From the NCBI RefSeq assembly GCF_003426815.1, contig NZ_QKYK01000028.1, positions 1 through 64,000 of the forward strand: a DNA stretch of 64,000 nucleotides. Direction: 5' to 3'. Of this stretch, positions 51,159-60,662 are shown piece by piece. The notes beneath the pieces were generated by a model that worked only from the letters and a program-made list of their open reading frames with translations, ran no database searches and had not been told where the DNA came from. Both the position numbers and the translations under genes were made by a program. The first letter of the stretch is position 1. Every line of letters begins with the position of its first letter. The DNA comes from Desertimonas flava (GTDB taxonomy: Bacteria > Actinomycetota > Acidimicrobiia > Acidimicrobiales > Ilumatobacteraceae).

Positions 51159-51968
51159 CTACGCCGGCACCTCCCTACCCGCCGGAGGCGGCGAGCTGAC
51201 CGTCGCCGCGATCCCCGCATCGAACAGGGCGGCGGCGACGGCCCTCACGGTCTCCGACGCGGTGTCGCCCACGTCGTGCCACACCCCGATGTGCAGGACG
51301 AAGGAGCCGGTTCCGATCGACCTGATCGTGATCCGTGGCTGCTCGTGCCCGGCGCCGAGCGGGTCCAGGGCAGCAGCGAGCGCATCGAGCACCGCGTCGA
51401 GGCCGGCCCGGGCGTCGGCCCGTACCTCCACCTCTGCCTTTTGCCGTCTCGTCGCCGTCACGTTCACGATGGGGTGCTGCAGTACCTCGGCGTTGGGCAG
51501 GTGCACGGTCCGGCCGTCGCCGGTCTCGAGGACCACCGTGCGTCCGTTCACGTCGACCACGGTGCCGACGTGGCCGAGCGCCTCGATCCGGTCGCCCCGC
51601 TGGAACGGGTGCCGGGTCTGGATCACCAAGCCGGCGACGAAGTTCTCGCCGATCCCCTTGAGCGCCAACACCCCGGTGACGGCGACGACTGCGGCCACGG
51701 CCAAGAGCGGCTGAACCTGGGCCCCGAGAAACCCCAGCGCGACCCCGACCCCGACGACCCACACGAGGTATTTGGCGAGTCGAGCGACGAACTGGCGAAG
51801 GTCCTCCCCCACCCCCTCGATCCGGCCGGCGAGCCGCAGGACGGTACGGCGCACTCCGCGCCCGGCGATCCAGGAGAACGCCACTGCGATCGTTGCGAGG
51901 GCGACGTCCCATCCCGTCACCTGACCGCTCGTCAGCAGGTCGTCTATGTCCGATGCAGCCGAGATCAC
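51159..51968 (-). CDS. MscS-family mechanosensitive channel
   Basis: A 269-residue small-conductance channel-like protein with three membrane helices, the pore-lining VVAVTGVLALKGIGENFVAGLVI and the beta-domain motif PFQRGDRIEALGHVGTVVDVNGRTVVL followed by the LPNAEV loop. It would release solutes on osmotic downshock. It starts with GTG. A GTAGGG palindrome lies in the divergent gap to the SulP gene. Confidence 0.92.
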   Translation of the reverse strand: MISAASDIDDLLTSGQVTGWDVALATIAVAFSWIAGRGVRRTVLRLAGRIEGVGEDLRQFVARLAKYLVWVVGVGVALGFLGAQVQPLLAVAAVVAVTGVLALKGIGENFVAGLVIQTRHPFQRGDRIEALGHVGTVVDVNGRTVVLETGDGRTVHLPNAEVLQHPIVNVTATRRQKAEVEVRADARAGLDAVLDALAAALDPLGAGHEQPRITIRSIGTGSFVLHIGVWHDVGDTASETVRAVAAALFDAGIAATVSSPPPAGREVPA

Positions 51969-52004
51969 CCGCCCGAGTCGACCACGATGCGGGGTGCAGG
52001 GCGA

Positions 52005-52020
52005 GTAGGGAACGCCCTAC
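52005..52020. promoter_or_regulatory. GTAGGG-N4-CCCTAC palindrome (MscS/SulP gap)
   Basis: GTAGGGAACGCCCTAC is a perfect inverted repeat around its central four bases, placed between the divergent MscS and SulP genes. It is the clearest of the four good copies in region D. Confidence 0.65.
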
Positions 52021-52107
52021 GTGACAGCGACGCAAGCGCGTCCCTACGGTCGGACCGGCCGGCCGGGCGGCTCGTCGCCGCCGGCGGGCCGAAAGGAGCC
52101 TTGACCG

Positions 52108-52128
52108 ATGTCCCTCTCCGAGTCGTGA
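52108..52128 (+). CDS. Possible six-residue leader peptide before SulP
   Basis: An ATG nine bases after AAAGGAG opens the frame MSLSES and stops at TGA, overlapping the GTG at 52125 (GTGA). The good ribosome-binding site serves this frame rather than the SulP start, so coupling by re-initiation is likely. Confidence 0.35.
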   Translation: MSLSES

Positions 52129-53840
52129 CGACAGCCAGACGATCACGTGTCCGATCTCGGTGGGGGTCGGTCGGGCCGTGGCTCCGATCGCGGGCCCTCC
52201 GGCGCGCGACGCTCAGATCCGACCTGCTGGCCGGTCTCCCGGTGGCGGTGAGCAGCGTCCCCGACGGAATGGCCGCTGGCGTGCTGGCGGGGGTCATTCC
52301 CGTTGCCGGGCTGTATGCCAGCTTCGCCGGCCCGGTAGCCGGCGGCCTGGCCAGCAGCACCCGGCGGATGGTGATCACGACGACGTCCGCGGCGGCCCTG
52401 GCCGCCGGCTCGGCACTCGGTTCGGTTGACCAGGCAGAGCGCGCCGATGCGTTGGTCCTGCTGACGCTGCTGGCCGGCGGATTCATGCTCTTGGCGGGCC
52501 TGCTCCGGCTCGGCCGGTATGCGCGATTCGTGTCGCACTCGGTGATGATCGGCTTCCTCACCGGGATCGCCGTCAACATCGTCTGCGGCCAGCTCGCCGA
52601 CCTGACCGGCTCGCCGAGCCGCGGCAGCACCAACGTCGCCAAGGCACTGCACATCCTCGTCCATCCCGGTCAGGTCCACCTCCCGTCGCTGCTCGTCGGC
52701 ATCGGCGCGATCGCGGCGCTCGTCGGCGTTGCCCGGACGAGGCTCGCCGTGATCAGCACGCTCGTCGCCCTGATCGTTCCGACAGCGGTGGTGCTCGTCG
52801 CCGGCGTCGAGATCGCCCGCGTCGACGACGCCGGACCGATCCCGTCGGGATTTCCGAGCTTGGCGTGGCCTCGTCTCGGCCTGCTCGACGGCACGCTGAT
52901 CGGCAGTGCGATGGCCATCGCGGCGATCGTGCTCGTGCAGGGCGCAGGGGTGGCCGAGTCTGCTCCGAACGGCGACGGACCCGCCAGGACGAATCAGGAC
53001 TTCGTCGCCCAGGGGGTCGGCAACGTGGCCTCGGCACTGTTTCGGGGACTCCCGGTGGGAGGCTCGGTCGGGACCACGGCGCTCAACGTCAGCGCCGGGG
53101 GGCGTTCCCGTTGGTCGGTGATCTTCGCGGGGATCTGGGTCTTGATCATCCTCGTTGCGTTTGCGCCGGCGGTGGGAGTCGTGGCCATGCCGACGCTCGC
53201 CGCGGTGCTCGTCGTGGCGGCGACCGCCTCGATCCGTCCCGGAGAGATGACGACGATCTGGCGCGCCGGGCCCAACTCCCGAATCGCCCTGGTGAGTACC
53301 TTCGTCGCCACGTTGCTGCTGCCCGTTCCGGCGGCCGTCGGACTCGGCGTCGTGGTGTCGCTGCTGCTCCAGCTCAACCAGGAGGCGATCGACCTGGCGG
53401 TGGTGGAGCTCGTGCCGTCCGGCGGGCGCATCGCCGAACGCCCCGCCCCCGCACTCGCGCGCAGCGACGGCGTCACCGTCTTGGCCGTCTACGGGAGTCT
53501 GTTCTACGCCGGCGCCCGCACCCTGCAGTCGCAGCTCCCCGACCCGAGCGGTACTCGGCACGCCGCCGTGGTGCTCAGGCTGCGGGGCCGCACGACACTG
53601 GGGGCGACGTTCTTCCTCGTCGTCGCGGCCTATGCCCGGCAGCTCGCCGAAGGCGGCGGCCGGCTCTATCTCTCCGGCCTGAGCTCCGAGATCAACGAAG
53701 GTCTGCGCTCCGGACGAGGTCTGGCGACCGCGGGTTCCGTGCACTTGTTCCCGGCAACGGAGCTCGTCGGTGACTCGACGAGGGCGGCGATCGTCGACGC
53801 CGAGGCGTGGCTGGTGACGGCATCGGATGAGGAGGCATGA
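52125..53840 (+). CDS. SulP-family transporter with STAS domain (1)
   Basis: A 571-residue SLC26/SulP transporter: the N-terminal SDLLAGLPVAVSSVPDGMAAGVLAGVIPVAGLYASF signature, 10-12 membrane helices up to about residue 420, and a C-terminal STAS domain (GVTVLAVYGSLFYAG ... LRGRTTLGATF). It moves an anion such as sulfate or bicarbonate. GTG 52125 is the most likely start. It overlaps the next regulator by four bases. Confidence 0.92.
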   Translation: MTTARRSRVRSRWGSVGPWLRSRALRRATLRSDLLAGLPVAVSSVPDGMAAGVLAGVIPVAGLYASFAGPVAGGLASSTRRMVITTTSAAALAAGSALGSVDQAERADALVLLTLLAGGFMLLAGLLRLGRYARFVSHSVMIGFLTGIAVNIVCGQLADLTGSPSRGSTNVAKALHILVHPGQVHLPSLLVGIGAIAALVGVARTRLAVISTLVALIVPTAVVLVAGVEIARVDDAGPIPSGFPSLAWPRLGLLDGTLIGSAMAIAAIVLVQGAGVAESAPNGDGPARTNQDFVAQGVGNVASALFRGLPVGGSVGTTALNVSAGGRSRWSVIFAGIWVLIILVAFAPAVGVVAMPTLAAVLVVAATASIRPGEMTTIWRAGPNSRIALVSTFVATLLLPVPAAVGLGVVVSLLLQLNQEAIDLAVVELVPSGGRIAERPAPALARSDGVTVLAVYGSLFYAGARTLQSQLPDPSGTRHAAVVLRLRGRTTLGATFFLVVAAYARQLAEGGGRLYLSGLSSEINEGLRSGRGLATAGSVHLFPATELVGDSTRAAIVDAEAWLVTASDEEA

Positions 53841-56623
53841 CCGTGGTGGAGCACCGTTGCACGCCGCCGTTCATCGGGCGCGCTGCCGTCCTGGAGCGCG
53901 CCGGCGCGCTGCTGCGGCGCGCCAGTGCCGGTTCGCAGCAATCGCTGCTGATCACAGGCGACGCCGGGACGGGCAAGTCCGCGTTCCTGTGTCAGCTCCG
54001 CGAGGTCGCCAGAGCCAGCGGGTTCGGCGAGGTCGTCGTCGATGGCGACGTGCTCGACGGTGCCGTTCCGTACGCCCCCCTCCGGCTCTCCCTGGAGGCA
54101 CTGCACACCGGCTCGTCCGGCGTGGAGACAGCCCCTGCCCTGGCCGCGATCGCCGCCGCCCCGGCCGGGTGGTCGGGCGGCGACCGTGGCTGCGACGGCC
54201 CCGTGATCGACGCCTTCACGGGACTGCTCGAGGCGATGGCCTTCCGCCGCCCGGTCATCGTGGCGATCGACGACGTGCACGCGCTCGATCCGGCCTCGGC
54301 CGAGCTGATCCGCGAGCTGATGAGGCGACGGCGAGACGGGCGGGTGCTCGTCGTGGCGACCAGCCGGCGGTCGCCCGGCCGCGCCGGGATCCCCGCCGGC
54401 AGGACCTCCTCGTCGACGGACGGCCGGCTCGATTCCGTCGAGCTGGGCGGCTTGTCGAGAACGGAGTTCGACGAGCTCGCCGCCGCGGTCACCACCGAAC
54501 CACTCGGCCGACCCGACGCCGATCTGCTGTACGACATCACCGGCGGAGTGCCGTTCTTCGCAGTCGAGCTTCTCCGCGCCATGGCGGAGTCCCCGTCCGT
54601 CATGCACGCGGTAACGGCCCGAGACCTGCCGGCCGACGGCGAGGTGTCGCTGCCCCGGCGCGTCGCGACGGCGGTGCTGCACAACGTCGAACGTCTCGGA
54701 CCCGACTGCCGGCGGGTCGCCGCAGCGGTTGCCGTGCTCGGCGACGCCGAGCACGGCAGTCTCCGTCTCGTATCGGCGCTGACGGAGCTGTCGGCCGAGC
54801 GGGTGACCGCCGCGCTCGATCGCCTCGTCGACGGCCGGGTGCTGAGCTCTCGGCACGGTAGGTACCGGTTCCGCCACGCCCTGGTGCGCACCGCGGTCTA
54901 CTGCTCCATCGGTCCGGCCACACGGCAACGGTGGCACGGCGATGTCGCCGATCGGCTCAGGCGACGCGTCGACAGCGGCGACGCCCACACGCTCGTCGAG
55001 GTCGCTGGTCACGTACGCAGATCCCGACAGCCCGGACCTGCCGCCGCCCGGCTGCTCACCGCCGCCGGCGACCTCGTCGCCGACCGTGATGCCCGCTCCG
55101 CTGCCTGCTGGTACGACGCGGCGCTGGCCCGACTCGCCCCCGACGACCCCGCCGTCGTCGACTCCCAGCTCCGCCTCAGCAGCGCGCTCGGTCTCTGCGC
55201 TCGCCACGACGAGGCGGAGCGACTCGCCAACGCCGTGCTCCGCGTGGCGCCTCCCGGCGCCGTCCGAGCGCGGGCCGCAGTTCTGGCCGCACGACCCCGC
55301 GTCGCCGGGGCCGACCTCGAACGGGCGGGAGCCGTCCTCGACGACGCGCTCGGCGACCCGGCGACCCGGTGCAGCGCCCTGTTCCTCCACCGTGCCGTCG
55401 TCCACATCTGGGACGGCGGACTGGCAGCCGCGGGAGCGTGCCTCGACGAGGCCCGAGCGCGTGGGCCGGCGGAGCATGCTTGGTTGGCCGACCTCGTCGA
55501 GATGCACCTCGCCGTCGGCGCCGGCCGGTTTCATCGCGGCGCAGCATTCGGCAGACGGGTCCAGGCGCAGCTCTCCCGCTGCGACCCGGCCGACCGCGCC
55601 GTGGCCCTGCTGCACGTCGCTCTCGTGAATGCCCTCGATCTCGACCCCGCCGTCGCGATCGATCTCGTCGTCCGGGCGGGTGACCAGGGGCCACTCACCC
55701 CGTCCTTCGACGCCGTCGTGGCATATGCACGTTTCCGGCAGGGGCACTTCGGAGACTCGCTGCGGCACGCCGACTCGGCGAGGACCGCCTACGGGGCCGA
55801 CCTGCTGCACGCCCTGTCGGTCGCGCCAGCCATCGCCAGCAACGCCGAGCGAGGCGAACTGGCCGCGGCCGACGCCATCGCTGTCGACCTCGACGCCGCC
55901 CGGCCGCATCCGCTTCGCCAGCTCGTCGACGCGGCCGTCGCGCAGCTCCATCTGGTGCGCGGTGACCATCGGACGGCCGGCGCGGTTCTGGCGGCGGGGG
56001 GCACGGCCTCCTCCGACCGAGTCGGCGTGCTGGCCGTCACGCTCGCTCGGACCGTCGACGTGCTCCTCGCGGCCGACGACCTGCCGGGCGCCCGGGCCGC
56101 CAACGATCGCCTGCAGGCGCTGCCGACAGACGAGACGGCCACCGCCATGAACATGCTCCAGCTCCGCGCCAGCGCGGTCGTCGACGGGGACCTGGAGGCG
56201 GCGCGGCACGCCCGTGAACTCTCCGTCGAGCGGGGGCTCGAGTTCGATGCCGCTCGATCACTGGCCACGATCGGCTCGATGACCGCTGACGCGGCGATTC
56301 TGCTCGAGGCGTACCGCGATCTCGGCGGGCTCGGAGCGACGTACCAGCAGCGGGCGGTGGCGAACGAGCTGCGGCGTCTCGGACGCCGGGTCCCAGCCGG
56401 TCCCAGTGGCGCCGGGACGTTGACCGCGGTCGAGCAGGACGTCGCGGCCCTCGTCGCTCAGGGGCTGACCAACCGTCAGGTGGCCCTGCGCACCAGCTTG
56501 AGTTCGAAGACGGTCGAGGTCTATCTCTCGCGCATCTACGGCAAGACCGGGTTCCGGTCCCGGGTGGAGCTCGCCGTGGCCGTGAACGACGGACGCCTCG
56601 CCGAACCACCGGGCCACTCGTAG
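53837..56623 (+). CDS. Large LAL-type LuxR regulator, paralogue B
   Basis: A 928-residue regulator: P-loop GDAGTGKSA near 41-49, Walker B VIVAIDDVH, helical middle, and LuxR helix-turn-helix (LTNRQVALRTSLSSKTVEVYLSRIYGKTG). It is a paralogue of the regulator at 48401. The ATG overlaps the SulP stop (ATGA), so regulator and anion transporter are co-translated. Its stop codon lies inside the GTAGGG palindrome of the next unit. Confidence 0.92.
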   Translation: MTVVEHRCTPPFIGRAAVLERAGALLRRASAGSQQSLLITGDAGTGKSAFLCQLREVARASGFGEVVVDGDVLDGAVPYAPLRLSLEALHTGSSGVETAPALAAIAAAPAGWSGGDRGCDGPVIDAFTGLLEAMAFRRPVIVAIDDVHALDPASAELIRELMRRRRDGRVLVVATSRRSPGRAGIPAGRTSSSTDGRLDSVELGGLSRTEFDELAAAVTTEPLGRPDADLLYDITGGVPFFAVELLRAMAESPSVMHAVTARDLPADGEVSLPRRVATAVLHNVERLGPDCRRVAAAVAVLGDAEHGSLRLVSALTELSAERVTAALDRLVDGRVLSSRHGRYRFRHALVRTAVYCSIGPATRQRWHGDVADRLRRRVDSGDAHTLVEVAGHVRRSRQPGPAAARLLTAAGDLVADRDARSAACWYDAALARLAPDDPAVVDSQLRLSSALGLCARHDEAERLANAVLRVAPPGAVRARAAVLAARPRVAGADLERAGAVLDDALGDPATRCSALFLHRAVVHIWDGGLAAAGACLDEARARGPAEHAWLADLVEMHLAVGAGRFHRGAAFGRRVQAQLSRCDPADRAVALLHVALVNALDLDPAVAIDLVVRAGDQGPLTPSFDAVVAYARFRQGHFGDSLRHADSARTAYGADLLHALSVAPAIASNAERGELAAADAIAVDLDAARPHPLRQLVDAAVAQLHLVRGDHRTAGAVLAAGGTASSDRVGVLAVTLARTVDVLLAADDLPGARAANDRLQALPTDETATAMNMLQLRASAVVDGDLEAARHARELSVERGLEFDAARSLATIGSMTADAAILLEAYRDLGGLGATYQQRAVANELRRLGRRVPAGPSGAGTLTAVEQDVAALVAQGLTNRQVALRTSLSSKTVEVYLSRIYGKTGFRSRVELAVAVNDGRLAEPPGHS

Positions 56624-56635
56624 GGGACTGCCTAC
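56620..56635 (+). promoter_or_regulatory. GTAGGG-type palindrome (DUF1269/SulP unit)
   Basis: GTAGGGGACTGCCTAC stands 66 bases before the DUF1269 start and includes the stop codon of the upstream regulator. One of four good copies. Confidence 0.6.
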
Positions 56636-56701
56636 TACCACGCCCTCGCCGACATCGATGCAATGGCCGGCAGTCCAGTCAGATCGCTACAGGAGGTCAC
56701 G

Positions 56702-57193
56702 ATGGCAACACTCACGGCATGGAAGTTCGACTCCCCGACCGGGGCGGCGCAAGCTGAGAACACGCTGATCGAGCTGGCCAAGGAACAGCTCATCAACATC
56801 TACGACGCGGCCATCGTGGAGTGGCAACCCGGCAAACGCAAGCCCAAGACCCGGCAGGCCAACGACCTCACCGGTTCGGGGGCGGTCGGCGGCGCCTTCT
56901 GGGGCTTGCTGTTCGGGATCTTGTTCTTCGTCCCGTTGCTCGGGGCGGCGATCGGCGCCGCTGCCGGGGCCATCGGCGGGTCGATGGCCGACGTGGGCAT
57001 CGACGACGACTTCATCGAGTCGGTCAAGGCGAAGGTGACACCTGGGACCTCCGCCCTGTTCCTGTTGTCGAGCGACGCGGTCATCGACAAGGTGCGGGAG
57101 GCATTCGCGGGTGTGGAGGCGGAGCTGATCCACACGAACCTGTCGAACGAGGACGAGGCCAAGCTTCGTGACGTGTTCGCGGACGAGGCCTGA
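56702..57193 (+). CDS. DUF1269-family membrane-associated protein
   Basis: A 163-residue protein with an alpha/beta N-terminus (WKFDSPTGAAQAENTLIELA), a central Gly-rich membrane hairpin (GAFWGLLFGILFFVPLLGAAIGAAAGAIGGSMADVG), and an acidic C-terminus, the DUF1269 layout. Function unknown; often in stress gene sets. AGGAGG precedes the ATG at ideal spacing. Confidence 0.9.
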   Translation: MATLTAWKFDSPTGAAQAENTLIELAKEQLINIYDAAIVEWQPGKRKPKTRQANDLTGSGAVGGAFWGLLFGILFFVPLLGAAIGAAAGAIGGSMADVGIDDDFIESVKAKVTPGTSALFLLSSDAVIDKVREAFAGVEAELIHTNLSNEDEAKLRDVFADEA

Positions 57194-57235
57194 CACGAAC
57201 CGGGCGCCCGAGGATCGGCGGCCGGGGTCGACCTC

Positions 57236-58936
57236 ATGAGCGCTCCCCCGGCCGCCCCACTCTTCGCATCGCTTCGCGGATACCGGCGGCGCTGGCTCCG
57301 TGCCGACGTCGTCGCCGGTCTCACGGTGTGGGCCGTGCTCGTCCCGGAGTCTCTCGCCTACGCGTCGATCGCCGGGGTCTCTCCCGTGGTCGGGCTCTAT
57401 GCCGCGCCACCGGCGCTCGTGCTGTACGCGGCCTTCGGGAGCTCTCGGCATCTCGTCGTCGGCCCGATGTCGGCGACAGCGGCGATGTCGGCAGCAGCGG
57501 TTGCCGATCTGACGACTGGCGGACCCGGAGAGGTGCTGGCGTTCACCGCGGTGTTGGCGCTCGTCACCGGAGTGCTCGCGCTCGCCGCCGGCGTGTTGCG
57601 GCTCGGGTTCGTGGCCAACTTCATCTCCGAACCGGTGCTCAAGGGCTTCGTCATCGGCCTGGCCTTGACCATCATCGTCGGCCAGGTCCCCAAACTGCTC
57701 GGTGTCGAGAAGGAGAGCGGCAACTTCTTCGAGCAGTGCTGGCATCTCATCGGGGAGCTCGGGGACACCCACGGTCGCTCCCTCGCCATCGGCGCCGTGT
57801 CGTTCTTCGTCGTCATCGCTGTCCGGGAGTGGTTGCCACTCGTCCCCGGCTCGCTGGTGGCTGTCGTCGTCGGGGTCGTCGCCGTCACGCTGTTCGGCCT
57901 CGACGAGCACGGGGTCGAGATCGTGGGCGAGATCGACAGCGGGCTCCCCGCGCTCGGATGGCCCGACGGGAGCTCGCTCAGAGACGGTCTGCGGGCCACC
58001 GGCGCGGCTGCCGGAATCATGCTCGTGGCCTTTGTCGAGGGCCTGGGAGCGGCGAAGGCGTACGCGGCGCGGGAGCACGACGTCATCGACCCCAATCGGG
58101 AGCTGATCGGTCTCGGTGCCGCCAACCTGGCGACAGGCCTCGGCAGCGGCATGGTGGTCAATGGCAGCCTCTCGAAGACGGCCGTGAACGGATCGGCAGG
58201 GGCCCGGACCCAGCTGTCGGGTCTGGTGGCCGCCGGCCTCACGATCGTCACGCTCCTGTTCCTCACAGGATTGTTCGAACAGCTGCCGGAACCGACGCTC
58301 GCGGCGATCGTGATCGCTGCGGTCATCGAGTTGGTGGACGTCGGCGCGCTGCGTGGGCTCTATCGCCTCTACACGCAGGATCTCGGCCGCATCTACGGCC
58401 GGGCGGCGCGGCCCGACTTCGCCGCCGCGATCGCTGCGCTCGTCGGCGTGCTCCTCTTCGAAGCGCTGCCCGGACTGGCCCTCGGCGTCGTCGTGTCGCT
58501 GCTGTTGTTGCTGCGCCGGGCCTCGGCGCCGCACATCGCCGTGCTCGGACGGGTGCCTGGAACCTCCGACCAGTTCGGCGATGTCGATCGCCACCCCGAC
58601 AACCGGCCCGTGCCGGGCGTGGTCGTGCTGCGTGTGGAGGCCGGGCTGTTCTTCGCCAACACCGATTCGGTGCGATCGGCGATCAAGGAGGCGGCGAGCC
58701 GACCGGACACCCGCGCCGTGATCCTCGACGCTGGGGCGGTGCCGTCGATCGACGTGACGGCCGTGCGGATGCTGAGCGAGACCGCAGGAGACCTCGAGCG
58801 GGACGGCCGGCGACTGGTGATCGCCCACGACCTCGGCCAGGTCGGTGACCTGCTCGCCATCGAGGCGGACGGCGACGTGCCCGTCCATCGGACGGTCACC
58901 GAGGCGATCGACGCGGTGGACGGTTCGTCCGCCTGA
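57236..58936 (+). CDS. SulP-family transporter with STAS domain (2)
   Basis: A 566-residue SulP transporter: LRADVVAGLTVWAVLVPESLAYASIAGVSPVVGLYA signature, the central loop GLGSGMVVNGSLSKTAVNGSAGARTQ, and a C-terminal STAS domain (GVVVLRVEAGLFFANTD ... VILDAGAVPSIDVTAV). It is more typical of the family than the first SulP and only moderately similar to it. It follows DUF1269 by 42 bp in one unit. Confidence 0.93.
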   Translation: MSAPPAAPLFASLRGYRRRWLRADVVAGLTVWAVLVPESLAYASIAGVSPVVGLYAAPPALVLYAAFGSSRHLVVGPMSATAAMSAAAVADLTTGGPGEVLAFTAVLALVTGVLALAAGVLRLGFVANFISEPVLKGFVIGLALTIIVGQVPKLLGVEKESGNFFEQCWHLIGELGDTHGRSLAIGAVSFFVVIAVREWLPLVPGSLVAVVVGVVAVTLFGLDEHGVEIVGEIDSGLPALGWPDGSSLRDGLRATGAAAGIMLVAFVEGLGAAKAYAAREHDVIDPNRELIGLGAANLATGLGSGMVVNGSLSKTAVNGSAGARTQLSGLVAAGLTIVTLLFLTGLFEQLPEPTLAAIVIAAVIELVDVGALRGLYRLYTQDLGRIYGRAARPDFAAAIAALVGVLLFEALPGLALGVVVSLLLLLRRASAPHIAVLGRVPGTSDQFGDVDRHPDNRPVPGVVVLRVEAGLFFANTDSVRSAIKEAASRPDTRAVILDAGAVPSIDVTAVRMLSETAGDLERDGRRLVIAHDLGQVGDLLAIEADGDVPVHRTVTEAIDAVDGSSA

Positions 58937-58991
58937 CTCATCCCGCCTGACGTCCCGCCCAACTCTGCCCGCCGGACTCGGCCCGCCCGAC

Positions 58992-59249
58992 TCACGCCGA
59001 ACGGGCCCGCCACCAGCGCCACAGGGCCGTGGTGACCAGGGCACCGGCCAGCGAGCCGAGCACACCGCTCGGGCGCAGATCGAAGCCGTCGCCGGCGGCG
59101 AGGCTGACGACCATGCCGCCGAGGAGCGACCCGAGCAGACCGGCCACCAGCGCGGTCCCCCAGTCGACACCGCGACCGGCCTCGCCGAGTATCAGCTGGG
59201 CGCCCGCCCCGACGAGCATGCCGAACAAGAGGATTCCGATGATGATCAT
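58992..59249 (-). CDS. GlsB/YeaQ/YmgE-family small membrane protein
   Basis: An 85-residue membrane protein with three hydrophobic segments and Gly-zipper motifs (LLFGMLVGAGAQLILG, LVAGLLGSLLGGMVVSLAAG). This family is often stress-induced. Its ATG overlaps the stop of the DUF2254 gene, so they are an operon. It converges with SulP 2. Confidence 0.88.
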   Translation of the reverse strand: MIIIGILLFGMLVGAGAQLILGEAGRGVDWGTALVAGLLGSLLGGMVVSLAAGDGFDLRPSGVLGSLAGALVTTALWRWWRARSA

Positions 59250-60466
59250 GACGAGGTTCTCCCTGTGGTCGTGTGGGTCAACGAGACGAGTCGGGTCTCC
59301 AGATCGTCCCGTCGGTCGGCGGGCGCGAGTGCGAGCAGGTCCGTGATCAGGTCCCGCAAGCGGGCTTCGACGGTCGGCGAACGCCGGGCGAAGTGGGCGA
59401 TCTCGTCCACCGCGACCGCCAGGAAGTCGTTCCACGTGGGGAGCGACAGGTGAACACGAGCCGTCCCGTCCTCGTCGGCGATCGTGCCGAAGTCGAGCTG
59501 CTTGTCGATCACCACGGCCAGGAGGTCGAAGATGCAACCGAGCGCATCGACGCACGTGGCCGGGTCGTTGACGGCCAGCGACATGGCCCGGTTCCCGATG
59601 TCGCCGAGCAGCCGGAAGGCGAGAAGCGGGTCCTGGGGAAATTTCCGGTCGGTGCCCGTGGCGAGGGACCGTTGGACCCTGCAAGCGTCCACCGGCGCCG
59701 AGGCGAGTACTTCGGCGACGACCAGTCCCCGCCGGAGCTCCGAGCCGATCATCGGCTTCATCTCGATCACGGCGTCGAGGCGACGCGCCTCGAGCAGCAG
59801 GCCGCGCAGATCGATCCCGGTCAGGAGGGTCGTCGGTCGCTGCCACCTCACCTCGGTGACGACGGGCGGCCGCTCAGCGTCGACCGGCGGCCGACAACCG
59901 GACGTCGTGCGGTAGATCGACGAGAGCACCTCTTCGCCGCGCCGCCGGATCTGCTCCATCGAATCGTTGAACTGCAGCGAGCGCAGCGCCCGGAGCTGCA
60001 GCGCTCGGGACAGCCCGAGGGCCACGAGGACCATGACGACGGCAGCGATGGGTACGGCAGCGGAGACGTCCTCGGCGTCGGGGCCGATGCGGACCGCCGA
60101 TGTACTGCAGAACACCAGCACCGCGGTGAAGTAGCTGAACGAGTGCCAGACGATCGGCGCGTCTCGAAACAGCGTGAAACGAGGGCTGAACGCCGTGTTG
60201 CCGTGCTGCACGACGAGGAAGAGCAGCGAGAACACGAGAGCGATGAACGAGATCAGTCCGCCGGAGATGCCGAGCAGGAGTGGCGCCACGGATTCACGAT
60301 GGGCTCGCGGTCCGCCGCCGACCTCGGGCAGCGCGAACGCGAGGAGGACGGCCACGCTCACGTATCCGAGCTGCACGAGTCCGACACGAAGACCCCGCCG
60401 ACGCCGGAGAGCGGCCAGCAAAGCGCCCTGGCCGCCGCGTTGCCCGCCGTGACCGGTCAGCATCGA
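59246..60466 (-). CDS. DUF2254 membrane protein
   Basis: About 406 residues with four N-terminal membrane helices (VGLVQLGYVSVAVLLAFALP, LLLGISGGLISFIALVFSLLFLVV and two more) and a soluble C-terminal domain (QRPTTLLTGIDLRGLLLEARRLDAVIEMKPMIG), the DUF2254 layout. Function unknown. The start is uncertain: ATG 60466 is used here; in-frame GTGs up to 60568 are possible. Confidence 0.85.
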   Translation of the reverse strand, partial: SMLTGHGGQRGGQGALLAALRRRRGLRVGLVQLGYVSVAVLLAFALPEVGGGPRAHRESVAPLLLGISGGLISFIALVFSLLFLVVQHGNTAFSPRFTLFRDAPIVWHSFSYFTAVLVFCSTSAVRIGPDAEDVSAAVPIAAVVMVLVALGLSRALQLRALRSLQFNDSMEQIRRRGEEVLSSIYRTTSGCRPPVDAERPPVVTEVRWQRPTTLLTGIDLRGLLLEARRLDAVIEMKPMIGSELRRGLVVAEVLASAPVDACRVQRSLATGTDRKFPQDPLLAFRLLGDIGNRAMSLAVNDPATCVDALGCIFDLLAVVIDKQLDFGTIADEDGTARVHLSLPTWNDFLAVAVDEIAHFARRSPTVEARLRDLITDLLALAPADRRDDLETRLVSLTHTTTGRTSS

Positions 60467-60662
60467 GCCGGCTCGCAGTGCAGGTTCGGGAGCGACATGC
60501 TCCACATCTCGCGCGTTGTCGTCTCTGCCCACGATGCGCCGACTCGAACACCCGCCGGTCGTCGGCACAAGTTGGGATACCCCTATCGCCAGGCCACCTC
60601 ACGCCACGTCACGGCGGGAGGCTGGGGCCGGCCCGACGTCGCCCGACACAGTTTCCGCGACT

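Noticed and set aside
51147-52124. Upstream extension of the SulP 1 frame by about 320 codons
   Set aside because: It is antisense to MscS with no domain; the SulP signature begins after 52125.
56687-59170. Minus-strand frame of over 800 codons across DUF1269 and SulP 2
   Set aside because: Glu/Asp/His/Arg-rich low complexity, the mirror of two clear transporter genes.
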